From contig NZ_JAFCKB010000025.1 in the NCBI RefSeq assembly GCF_018130615.1, positions 1 to 64,000 on the forward strand: DNA of 64,000 nt, given 5' to 3'. Shown one piece after another: positions 54,163 through 61,005 of this stretch; the stretch's first letter is position 1; every line of letters starts with the position of its first letter. The notes below the pieces were generated by a model. It was not told the DNA's origin and did no database searches. It worked only from the letters and a program-made list of their open reading frames with translations. Source of the DNA: Bradyrhizobium manausense. GTDB lineage: Bacteria > Pseudomonadota > Alphaproteobacteria > Rhizobiales > Xanthobacteraceae. The position numbers and the translations under genes were made by a program.

Positions 54163-55239
54163 CTACGATCCAGGCGCAGCGACCAGGCGGTCGGCCGCGT
54201 CGAAGACAAAGACATCGTTGGGATCGAGCACGGCATCGATGGTCTGGCCGGGCTCGAACTCGTGCACGCCGTGCAGCACCGCAACCCAGTTCGATCCGTC
54301 GCGGGTCAAATGCACGAAACTCTCCGAACCGGTGATCTCGGTCACCGTCACCGTGGCATGGAAGGCGTGGCGATCAGCCTCGCCATTGGCAAGTCCAAGT
54401 TGATGAGCGCGGAAACCGACGCGATAGGCGCCGTCGGCCAGCGACGAATAGAGGCCCGAGGCCGGCGACGCCGTGCCGCCGGCGTAAGCAACTCGCCCGT
54501 TCTTCTTCTCGATGCCGACGAGGTTGAGCGGCGGATCGGAGAACACCTGGGCGACGCGCAGCGTCTGCGGCCGGCGATAGACATTGGAGGTCTCGCCGAT
54601 CTGCAGCGCCTGGCCTTCCCACATGCAAACCGTGTTGCCGCCAAGCAGCAGCGCCTCGGTCGGCTCGGTGGTTGCATAGACGAAGATCGCGCCGGAAGCC
54701 TCGAAGATGCGCGGCAGCTCGGCGCGCAGTTCCTCGCGCAGCTTGTAGTCGAGGTTGGCGAGCGGCTCGTCGAGCAGCACGAGATCGGCGTCCTTGACCA
54801 GTGCGCGCGCGATCGCGGCGCGCTGCTGCTGGCCGCCGGAGAGCTGGAGCGGCGTGCGCTTCAGGAACGGCTCGAGCCGCAGCAGCTTGGCGGCTTCCGC
54901 CACCCGCGTCTCGATCTCCTCGCGCGGCTTGCCTTGCACGCGCAGGGGCGATGCGATGTTCTCGTACACCGTGAGCGAGGGGTAATTGATGAACTGCTGA
55001 TAGACCATCGCGACCGAACGCTGGCGCACGTCGGCGCCGGTGACGTCCTTGCCGTTGACGAGCACCTTGCCCGTGGTCGGCTTGTCGAGGCCGGCAAGCA
55101 GCCGCATGATCGAGGTCTTGCCGGACAGCGTCGGCCCCAGCAGCACGTTCAGCGTGCCGCTCTCGAGCGTCAGCGAGACGTCGCGGATGTGCTGGACCCC
55201 ATCGACGGTCCGGGTCACATGATCGAGTGTCACGCTCAT
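54163..55239 (-). CDS. glpS: Glycerol ABC transporter ATPase lacking the switch histidine
   Basis: A 358-residue MalK-type ATPase. Walker A is GPTLSGKT (~35-42), the Q-loop is in VYQQFINYPSL, the signature LSGGQQQR (~133-140) is intact, Walker B is LVLLDE (~153-158) and the D-loop LANLD. The H-loop, normally VTHD, reads YATTEPTEA, so the switch histidine position (~191) is threonine. The C-terminal domain (~230-358) ends VFVFDAADRLVAAPGS. It pairs with GlpT, whose H-loop is intact but signature degenerate. The ATG at 55239 overlaps the glpD stop by four bases. Confidence 0.93.
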   Translation of the reverse strand: MSVTLDHVTRTVDGVQHIRDVSLTLESGTLNVLLGPTLSGKTSIMRLLAGLDKPTTGKVLVNGKDVTGADVRQRSVAMVYQQFINYPSLTVYENIASPLRVQGKPREEIETRVAEAAKLLRLEPFLKRTPLQLSGGQQQRAAIARALVKDADLVLLDEPLANLDYKLREELRAELPRIFEASGAIFVYATTEPTEALLLGGNTVCMWEGQALQIGETSNVYRRPQTLRVAQVFSDPPLNLVGIEKKNGRVAYAGGTASPASGLYSSLADGAYRVGFRAHQLGLANGEADRHAFHATVTVTEITGSESFVHLTRDGSNWVAVLHGVHEFEPGQTIDAVLDPNDVFVFDAADRLVAAPGS

Positions 55240-56786
55240 GAGCGTCCTCCTGCTTCCAGCAGCGGACTTTGCGACATGGCGTGGGTCCTGATCCAGTCGT
55301 CCAGGGCGGCAATTTCGTCGGCGGATAGCCGCAGACCGAGCTTGGAGCGGCGCCAGACAATATCCTCGGCGGTCACCGCCCATTCATTGGTCATCAGGTA
55401 GCGAACCTCGCGTTCGGTCAGTGTTGCGCCAAAGGCCTGGCCGAGATCGGCCGCCGACTTGGCGTCGCCGAGCAATTTGATGGCGCGGGTGCCATAGGCG
55501 CGCGCGAGGCGTCGCGCATGCTCATGGCTCAGGAAGGGATAGCCGCGCTGGAGCTCGGCGATCAGGCCGTCGACGGCCGACACGTCCATGTCGCCACCGG
55601 GCAGCGGCCATTTGCCGGTCCAGCCTTCGCGCGCTTTCGCACTGCGAAGGTAGGGCGCGAGCCGCTCCAGCGCCTCTTCGGCGAGGCGGCGATAGGTCGT
55701 GATCTTGCCGCCATAGATCGAGAGCAGAGGCACGCCGCCCGGCGTGTCGAGCTCGAACACATAATCGCGGGTCGCAGCCTTGGCCTCGCTGGCGCCGTCG
55801 TCATAGAGCGGCCGCACGCCGGAATAGGTCCAGACCACGTCCTCCGGCGTCACCGGCTTGGCGAGATATTCGCTTGCGGCTGCGCAGAGATATTGGATCT
55901 CCTCCGCCGTCGCCTTCACCTTGGCGGGATCGCCGTCATAGTCGCGGTCGGTGGTGCCGATCAGGGTGAAGTCGTCCTGATAGGGGATGACGAAGATGAT
56001 GCGGCCGTCGGCGTTCTGGAACATGTAGGCGCGATCGTGGTCGTAGAGCTTCTTGACCACGATGTGCGAGCCTTGCACCAGGCGCACTTTCGCTTTCGCG
56101 TTGACGCCGGCACCGCGCCCGAGCACGTCCTCGACCCAGGGACCGCCGGCATTGACCAGCGCGCGGGCCTGGATCTGCGAGCGCGCGCCGGTCAGCGTGT
56201 CGACCATGCCGACGGTCCAGACGCCGTCGGACTGCTTGATATCCGTCGCGCGGGTGCGGGTGCGGATCTCGGCGCCCTTGTCCGCGGCATCGCGCGCATT
56301 GAGCACGACCAGGCGGGCGTCATCGACGAAGCAGTCGGAATATTCGAATGCGCGGGCGTAGCGATTCGGGATCAGCGGCCGGCCGACCTCGTCGCGCCGG
56401 AGATCAAGGGAACGCGTCGCCGGCAACAAGTGACGGCCGCCGATGTGATCGTAAAGGAACAGGCCGAGGCGCAGCAGCCAGGCCGGGCGCAGGCCCGCGT
56501 GATGCGGCAAGACGAAACGCAGGGGACGGATGATGTGGGGCGCGATGCCCCAGAGAATCTCGCGCTCGATCAGCGCTTCGCGGACCAGCCGGAACTCGTA
56601 ATATTCGAGATAGCGCAGGCCGCCGTGCACCAGCTTGGTCGACCAGGACGACGTCCCGCTCGCCAGATCGTTCATTTCGCACAGGAAAACAGTGTTGCCG
56701 CGGCCCACCGCGTCACGCGCGATGCCGCAACCGTTAACACCGCCTCCAATGATGGCGAGGTCGAAAATACGCTCCAACAGACGCAT
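55236..56786 (-). CDS. glpD: Glycerol-3-phosphate dehydrogenase
   Basis: A 516-residue FAD-dependent aerobic GlpD of the inner membrane surface. It oxidises glycerol-3-phosphate to dihydroxyacetone phosphate and feeds electrons to quinones. The FAD-binding start is FDLAIIGGGVNGCGIARDAV, then SGTSSWSTKLVHGGLRYLE, VNAGGPWVEDVL, TLIGTTDRDYDGD and YGGKITTYRRLAEEALE. The C-terminal domain ends LDDWIRTHAMSQSPLL. It is the first gene of the glp operon; an operator-like palindrome lies 35 bases before it. Confidence 0.96.
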   Translation of the reverse strand: MRLLERIFDLAIIGGGVNGCGIARDAVGRGNTVFLCEMNDLASGTSSWSTKLVHGGLRYLEYYEFRLVREALIEREILWGIAPHIIRPLRFVLPHHAGLRPAWLLRLGLFLYDHIGGRHLLPATRSLDLRRDEVGRPLIPNRYARAFEYSDCFVDDARLVVLNARDAADKGAEIRTRTRATDIKQSDGVWTVGMVDTLTGARSQIQARALVNAGGPWVEDVLGRGAGVNAKAKVRLVQGSHIVVKKLYDHDRAYMFQNADGRIIFVIPYQDDFTLIGTTDRDYDGDPAKVKATAEEIQYLCAAASEYLAKPVTPEDVVWTYSGVRPLYDDGASEAKAATRDYVFELDTPGGVPLLSIYGGKITTYRRLAEEALERLAPYLRSAKAREGWTGKWPLPGGDMDVSAVDGLIAELQRGYPFLSHEHARRLARAYGTRAIKLLGDAKSAADLGQAFGATLTEREVRYLMTNEWAVTAEDIVWRRSKLGLRLSADEIAALDDWIRTHAMSQSPLLEAGGRS

Positions 56787-56820
56787 CCCCCGTGCGACCG
56801 CTCGTTCAATCGAGCGGCTA

Positions 56821-56868
56821 CTTTCGTTTTTGATTAGATCACACCGAAAAACGAAAGCAAGACGAAAG
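56821..56868 (-). promoter_or_regulatory. Candidate GlpR operator before glpD
   Basis: Perfect inverted repeat CTTTCGTTTTT (56821-56831) and AAAAACGAAAG (56847-56857), with a further CGAAAG half-site at 56863-56868, eleven bases after the previous one. TTTCG/CGAAA half-sites are typical of DeoR-type GlpR repressors. The position, 35-82 bases before glpD, fits repression of the operon. Confidence 0.75.
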
Positions 56869-56965
56869 AGAGGGGAAGAGAAGTGAAAATGGAACTTTTT
56901 GTTGGGCAGTTCGCCCTCGAAATGGGCGTCTGAAATGATGATCTGGGGCGCAGCGGCACGCTTGA

Positions 56966-57000
56966 ATAGTCACCTTCACTATATATAGTCACAATAGTCA
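56966..57000 (+). promoter_or_regulatory. Toxin-antitoxin operator/promoter
   Basis: Three ATAGTCA units (56966-56972, 56985-56991, 56994-57000) surround the perfect palindrome ACTATATATAGT (56978-56989). It is strikingly AT-rich and ends 17 bases before the antitoxin start, as expected for an autoregulated Phd/VapC-type operon. Confidence 0.7.
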
Positions 57001-57017
57001 TATTGGTTCTATTCGGC

Positions 57018-57299
57018 ATGACAGACCGTAGCAGTGCTCCCGATTCGCCACCGACCGACACTTGGACACTCGCCAAGGCCAAGGCACGCCTGTCCGAGGT
57101 GGTCGACCGCGCCCAAACCGGTCCACAGATCATCACCCGTCACGGCAGGCCCAACGCCGTGGTCATTTCCGCCGAAGAATGGGCGCGAAAGACCACGCGC
57201 AAAGGGACGCTCGCCGAATTCCTGCTGGCTTCACCGCTGCGCGGTGCGGACCTCGAGCTTGAGCGCGTGCAAGACGAACCGCGCGACGAGACGCCGTGA
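57018..57299 (+). CDS. Phd/YefM-type antitoxin
   Basis: A 93-residue antitoxin. The Phd/YefM fold is recognised by WTLAKAKARLSEVVDRAQTG, then PQIITRHGRPNAVVISAEEW (residues ~15-58). The C-terminal ~35 residues (TLAEFLLASPLRGADLELER) would wrap the toxin. The ATG at 57018 is preferred to a GTG/TTG upstream, since it removes a non-homologous stub. The stop overlaps the toxin start by four bases (GTGA). The protein likely represses its own promoter through the repeats just upstream. Confidence 0.9.
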   Translation: MTDRSSAPDSPPTDTWTLAKAKARLSEVVDRAQTGPQIITRHGRPNAVVISAEEWARKTTRKGTLAEFLLASPLRGADLELERVQDEPRDETP

Positions 57300-57721
57300 A
57301 CCTGCTCCTTGACACCAATGTGCTGTCGGAGGTTCGGCGGCCAGCGCCTTCTCCAAAAATCATGGCCTGGCTTGACACGGTCGATGAGGATCGCGCGTTC
57401 ATTAGCGTTGCCTCAATTGCCGAACTTCGCCGCGGCATCGCACTACTAGATGATAGCCGCCGGCGCGCGGCGCTGACCGCCTGGCTCGCCCATGATTTGC
57501 CGGCTCGGTTTGCAGGGCGCATCCTGCCGATCGACCATGCGGTCGCCGAGCGCTGGGGCGATCTGATGGCGCAGAGCCGCCGCAGCGGCGTTGCATTGTC
57601 CGTGATGGACGGCTTCTTCGCGGCGACCGCTCTCGTCCAAAATCTCACGCTCGTGACGCGCAACATGAAGGATTTTGCGGCCTTTGGCGTTCCCCTGCTC
57701 AACCCATGGAACGCCACCTGA
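57296..57721 (+). CDS. VapC-type PIN-domain toxin
   Basis: A 141-residue PIN ribonuclease. Acidic metal-site residues appear in LLLDTNVLSEVRRP (Asp ~6), SVASIAELRRGIALL (Glu ~43), VALSVMDGFFAATAL (Asp ~104) and LTLVTRNMKDF (Asp ~123). VapC-type toxins cut tRNA or rRNA. The start codon is GTG at 57296 within the antitoxin stop. It is paired with a Phd-type rather than a VapB-type antitoxin, a known mixed pairing. The gene ends four bases before the glpR stop (convergent). Confidence 0.92.
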   Translation: MNLLLDTNVLSEVRRPAPSPKIMAWLDTVDEDRAFISVASIAELRRGIALLDDSRRRAALTAWLAHDLPARFAGRILPIDHAVAERWGDLMAQSRRSGVALSVMDGFFAATALVQNLTLVTRNMKDFAAFGVPLLNPWNAT

Positions 57722-57725
57722 GACG

Positions 57726-58574
57726 CTAGCGCAGCCGCACCACCGGCGCTGCTTCTGGCGCGGCATCCTGCGCATCGGCCTGGGTTTCGTCGATATCCCC
57801 CGCCCCCTTCGGCATCGCCGCCATCACCTCGATGCCCTTGCTATGGCAGATGGTGGCGAGGCGCTCGGGCAGTTCCTGATCGGTGACGAAGGTCTGGATC
57901 TGGCTGATATGGGCGATGCGAACCGGCGCGCTGCGGCGAAGTTTCGTGGAATCGGCCACCAGCATGACGCTGCGGGCATTGGCGATGATGGCCTGCGCCA
58001 CCTGCACCTCGCGATAGTCGAAGTCGAGCAGCGCGCCCTCCTCGTCGATCGCGGAGGCGCCGATGATGGCGTAGTCGACCTTGAACTGGCCAATCAGCTG
58101 CGTTGCGGTCGAGCCGACCACGGCGCCGTCGGCGCGCCGCACCGTGCCGCCGGCGACCACCACCTCGATCCGGGGATGGCGGTAGAGCAGCATGGCGACG
58201 TTGAGATTGTTGGTGATGACGAGCAGGTCCTCATGCGAAGTCAGCGCGCTCGCCACCTCCTCCGTCGTCGTGCCGATGTTGATGAAAAGCGAGCAGCCGT
58301 TCGGGATCAACGAGGCTGCGGCCGCGCCAATCGCCTTCTTCTCGTCGGCGGCGACGAAGCGGCGCGCCTCGTAGGCGAGATTTTCGACGCCGGAAGCGAT
58401 GATGGCGCCGCCATGGACGCGGGTCAGCGACCGGCGCTCGCAGAGATCATTGAGGTCCTTGCGGATGGTCTGCGCCGAGACTTCGAAGCGGCGCGCCAGC
58501 TCCTCGACCATGACGCGGCCGGAGGCGCGGGCGATGTTGAGAATTTCGGCTTGGCGATGGGTCAATCCGGTCAC
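57726..58574 (-). CDS. glpR: DeoR-family glycerol regulon repressor
   Basis: A 282-residue DeoR regulator. The N-terminal helix-turn-helix is LTHRQAEILNIARASGRVMV, then FEVSAQTIRKDLNDLCERRS and LTRVHGG. The C-terminal sugar-phosphate sensor has FINIGTTTEEVASAL, VITNNLNVA, VVAGGTVRRADGAVVG and DYAIIGASAIDEEGALLDFD. GlpR proteins repress glycerol genes until glycerol-3-phosphate binds. The start is GTG at 58574. It is separated from glpD by the toxin-antitoxin pair, although its likely operator is still next to glpD. A Pro/Ala-rich tail ends the protein. Confidence 0.9.
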   Translation of the reverse strand: MTGLTHRQAEILNIARASGRVMVEELARRFEVSAQTIRKDLNDLCERRSLTRVHGGAIIASGVENLAYEARRFVAADEKKAIGAAAASLIPNGCSLFINIGTTTEEVASALTSHEDLLVITNNLNVAMLLYRHPRIEVVVAGGTVRRADGAVVGSTATQLIGQFKVDYAIIGASAIDEEGALLDFDYREVQVAQAIIANARSVMLVADSTKLRRSAPVRIAHISQIQTFVTDQELPERLATICHSKGIEVMAAMPKGAGDIDETQADAQDAAPEAAPVVRLR

Positions 58575-58664
58575 GGCAATGGCCTCAAATCAGAATGGTG
58601 CATGGTGCGGCGGTTCGGGCGCGCGGTCAATGCGCGCGCCGATCACGGTTAATGGATCAAACCT

Positions 58665-59339
58665 TCACCACGCCATCGCGCACGCGAGCCGCGCGAGCAG
58701 CGCGGGATCGTCGAAAGCGCTCGCGGAGGCGACCGCGCCTGATCCAATAAGGTCAGCGTCGCTGAGGCTGGTCCGGATGCCGATGGTCGGAATACCGGCA
58801 GCGGTGGCCGACTGCACCCCGGAGCGTGAATCCTCGAACGCGATCGAGGCGGCCGCGCTGGCGCCGACGAAGCGCAAGCCCTCCTGGTATGGCAGCGGAT
58901 GCGGCTTGCCATGCGGCAGTTCGTCGCCGATGACAAGGGCCTTGAAGCGATGCGTGATGCCGAGGCCGGACAACAGCAGCTCGGCGTTGAGACGCGGCGC
59001 GTTGGTGACGGCGACCATGGGAATGCCGACGCCATCCGCCCGGTCGAGCAGTGCCATCAGGCCAGGCAGCGGCTCGATCTGCCCCGAGACCAGCGTCCGG
59101 AACACTTCTTCTTTCTCGCCAAGAATCGCAGCGCGCCGCTCCAGCGTTTCGTCGGGCAGAAAGCGCTCGCCGATCGACACATTGGCAAAACCCTGCAGGT
59201 CCCTTGAGAAGCGCGCGTGGTCGAAGACATGGCCGCGGGGACCGAGCACCTGGTTGAACGCTTTCAGATGCAACGGGTCGGTATTGGCAAGCGTGCCGTC
59301 GATATCGAACAGCAATGCCCTGCCGAGAGTCTCGATCAT
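58665..59339 (-). CDS. HAD-superfamily phosphatase (subfamily IA)
   Basis: A 224-residue HAD hydrolase of the beta-phosphoglucomutase/sugar-phosphatase type. Motif I is LLFDIDGTLANTDP (catalytic DxDGT), motif II AVTNAPR, motif III with lysine in DELPHGKPHPLPYQ, and motif IV AFEDSRSGVQSA. A helical cap lies at ~17-85. It likely dephosphorylates a small sugar or polyol phosphate. Its position just upstream of glpR on the same strand (90 bases apart) suggests a link to glycerol phosphate metabolism, but this is inference. Confidence 0.9.
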   Translation of the reverse strand: MIETLGRALLFDIDGTLANTDPLHLKAFNQVLGPRGHVFDHARFSRDLQGFANVSIGERFLPDETLERRAAILGEKEEVFRTLVSGQIEPLPGLMALLDRADGVGIPMVAVTNAPRLNAELLLSGLGITHRFKALVIGDELPHGKPHPLPYQEGLRFVGASAAASIAFEDSRSGVQSATAAGIPTIGIRTSLSDADLIGSGAVASASAFDDPALLARLACAMAW

Positions 59340-59493
59340 GTCCGTACTTTCCCAAATGCGCGATGCATCGATGCGGAAGACGTATCAATACAGCCCCGCG
59401 CGCGCAATGACGCACGCACATGACGGCTACGCGCCACTCGACAAAGTCGCGCGCGGCTGCAACACTCCGTACAAGATCAAAAAGGAGGAAACG

Positions 59494-59946
59494 ATGACGA
59501 TCAATCGACGCGATCTGGCTCTCTCAACCTTCGCTATTTCCGCGCTTGCGCTCGCAACACCGGCGCTTGCCGTTTCGGCGGAGGAAGACACCGTGGCGAA
59601 GAAGGTCGAAGCCTTCCGCCTCGCCCAGATCGCGGCCGATCCCAAGGCGCTCGGCGCGCTGTGCTGGGACGACCTGAGCTACAGTCATTCCAGCGGCAAG
59701 GTCGAGGACAAGGCGACCTTCGTCACCAACGCCACCGACGGCAAATCAAAATTCCTGTCGATCGAATACAAGGATCCGACCATCAAGGTCGTCGGCCCGG
59801 CCGCGATCGTACGCTTCCACTGGATCGCGGAACAGGAGATGGCGGCCGATGGGAAAAAAGTGCCGACCAACCTTCACATCCTGATGAACTGGCAGAAGCA
59901 GGGCGACGAGTGGAAGCTGTTGTCGCGGGCCGCAACGAAGTTGTGA
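59494..59946 (+). CDS. Exported NTF2-like (DUF4440) protein with Tat signal
   Basis: A 150-residue protein. The N-terminus has a twin-arginine pattern (NRRDLALSTFAISALALATP, cut near ALAV). The rest matches the SnoaL/DUF4440 fold: VEAFRLAQIAADPKALGALC, then SYSHSSGKVEDKATFVTNAT and NLHILMNWQKQGDEWKLLSR. Such periplasmic NTF2-like proteins usually bind small ligands; the function is unknown. A strong ribosome binding site (AAAGGAGG at 59481-59488) supports the ATG at 59494. Confidence 0.87.
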   Translation: MTINRRDLALSTFAISALALATPALAVSAEEDTVAKKVEAFRLAQIAADPKALGALCWDDLSYSHSSGKVEDKATFVTNATDGKSKFLSIEYKDPTIKVVGPAAIVRFHWIAEQEMAADGKKVPTNLHILMNWQKQGDEWKLLSRAATKL

Positions 59947-59958
59947 TGACGACGCTTA

Positions 59959-60100
59959 CCCTCTCTCCTTGTGGGAGAGGGTGGCTCGCCGCGCAGCGGC
60001 GAGACGGGTGAGGGATATCTATCCTCGCGAACGATCTGCAGTTGGAGAGATACCCCTCACCCGGCGCTTCGCGCCACCTTCTCCCACAAGGGGAGAAGAG
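59959..60100. repeat. Rhizobial palindromic repeat pair
   Basis: Begins CCCTCTCTCCTTGTGGGAGAGG, continues CGCCGCGCAGCGGCG and GGGTGAGGGATATCT, then returns as GATACCCCTCACCCGGCGCTTC and CTTCTCCCACAAGGGGAG. Inverted-copy structure like those at 32076 and 40239, between convergent genes. Confidence 0.8.
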
Positions 60101-60174
60101 AAAGTGCAGCGGGATCAAGGGCTGCAAAATTTTCCGACCGCGCGTTGCGCACCCCGGAACGACGCGAGCGGCGC

Positions 60175-60366
60175 TTACGCCGCCTCCCTCACGTCGCCAT
60201 TCACCAGCTTGCGCGCAGCGCGCTCGGCTTCGCGGGCGTTGCGGAAGAGTTGGCCTTCGAGGCGATTGAATTGGTGAGACGAGGCGAAGAAGCAGTAGCC
60301 GCCATGACCGCGAACGACGATGCCCGCGGTCTCCGAGTTCACTTCGATAATGTAGCTGTCCGGCAT
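60175..60366 (-). CDS. Small hypothetical protein
   Basis: A 63-residue protein: MPDSYIIEVNSETAGIVVRG, then GYCFFASSHQFNRLEGQLFR and NAREAERAARKLVNG. It looks like a compact beta-alpha protein of the kind often conserved in Bradyrhizobium with unknown function. The ATG at 60366 is preferred to one nine codons upstream. No membrane segment. The 221 bases before it (60367-60587) hold no gene I can support. Confidence 0.65.
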   Translation of the reverse strand: MPDSYIIEVNSETAGIVVRGHGGYCFFASSHQFNRLEGQLFRNAREAERAARKLVNGDVREAA

Positions 60367-60587
60367 GACCCGTGGATTCCTCAGTGCGGGCAAATAACGG
60401 CATGTCTGCCCAAAGGTTCCAAGGGCAAATCAACCGGTTTCCACCCCGAATCGACGGGGTATTCAGTACGATGAGACCTCATCCGTTTTATGACTGGTTG
60501 TTGGCGAAGGCGCGACGCGTTGACTCAGTCGCGCCGCGTTTGGCGCGCTGCAACTCTTCGTGAGATGGGACAGAGCGCCGCGCGCGA

Positions 60588-60998
60588 CTACGTCGCGATG
60601 GGTGTTTCGGTCGAGCGCACTTCCTGCGGGCGGCCGTGCTCGTCGATCGAGACGTAGGTAAAATTGCCATCGGTGACGAGGAACGGATGCTCCTCTCCGC
60701 GCCGCAGCGCCCAGGCTTCCAGATGCACCGTCATCGAGGTGCGGCCGACGCGAACGAGATTGGCGTACACGGAGACGAGATCGCCGACATAGACCGCCTT
60801 GCGAAAATTCATCGCCTCGATCGCAACCGTGACCGTGCGTGATTTCGCGACCTTCGAGGCGAACACGCCGCCGCCGACGTCCATCTGGCTGAGCAGCCAA
60901 CCGCCAAAGATGTCGCCATTTGCGTTGGTGTCGGCGGGCATCGCCAGCGTGCGGATGCAGAGATCGCCGCGCGGCGCGGAGTCGGACTTCTCGGTCAT
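60588..60998 (-). CDS. Acyl-CoA thioesterase (YciA type)
   Basis: A 136-residue hot-dog fold thioesterase that hydrolyses acyl-CoA. Motifs are IRTLAMPADTNANGDIFGGW (the Asn-x-x-Gly-Asp-x-Phe-Gly-Gly-Trp family block with catalytic aspartate), LLSQMDVGGGVFASKVAKSR, and AVYVGDLVSVYANLVRVGRT. The length agrees with YciA proteins. The ATG at 60998 is the family start. It lies 7 bases after the fadJ stop on the same strand, so it belongs to the beta-oxidation unit. Confidence 0.92.
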   Translation of the reverse strand: MTEKSDSAPRGDLCIRTLAMPADTNANGDIFGGWLLSQMDVGGGVFASKVAKSRTVTVAIEAMNFRKAVYVGDLVSVYANLVRVGRTSMTVHLEAWALRRGEEHPFLVTDGNFTYVSIDEHGRPQEVRSTETPIAT

Positions 60999-61005
60999 GT
61001 GGCTC

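Noticed and set aside
57003-57017. An upstream start for the antitoxin
   Set aside because: It adds five residues from a non-ATG start directly after the operator repeats and is not needed for the Phd fold.
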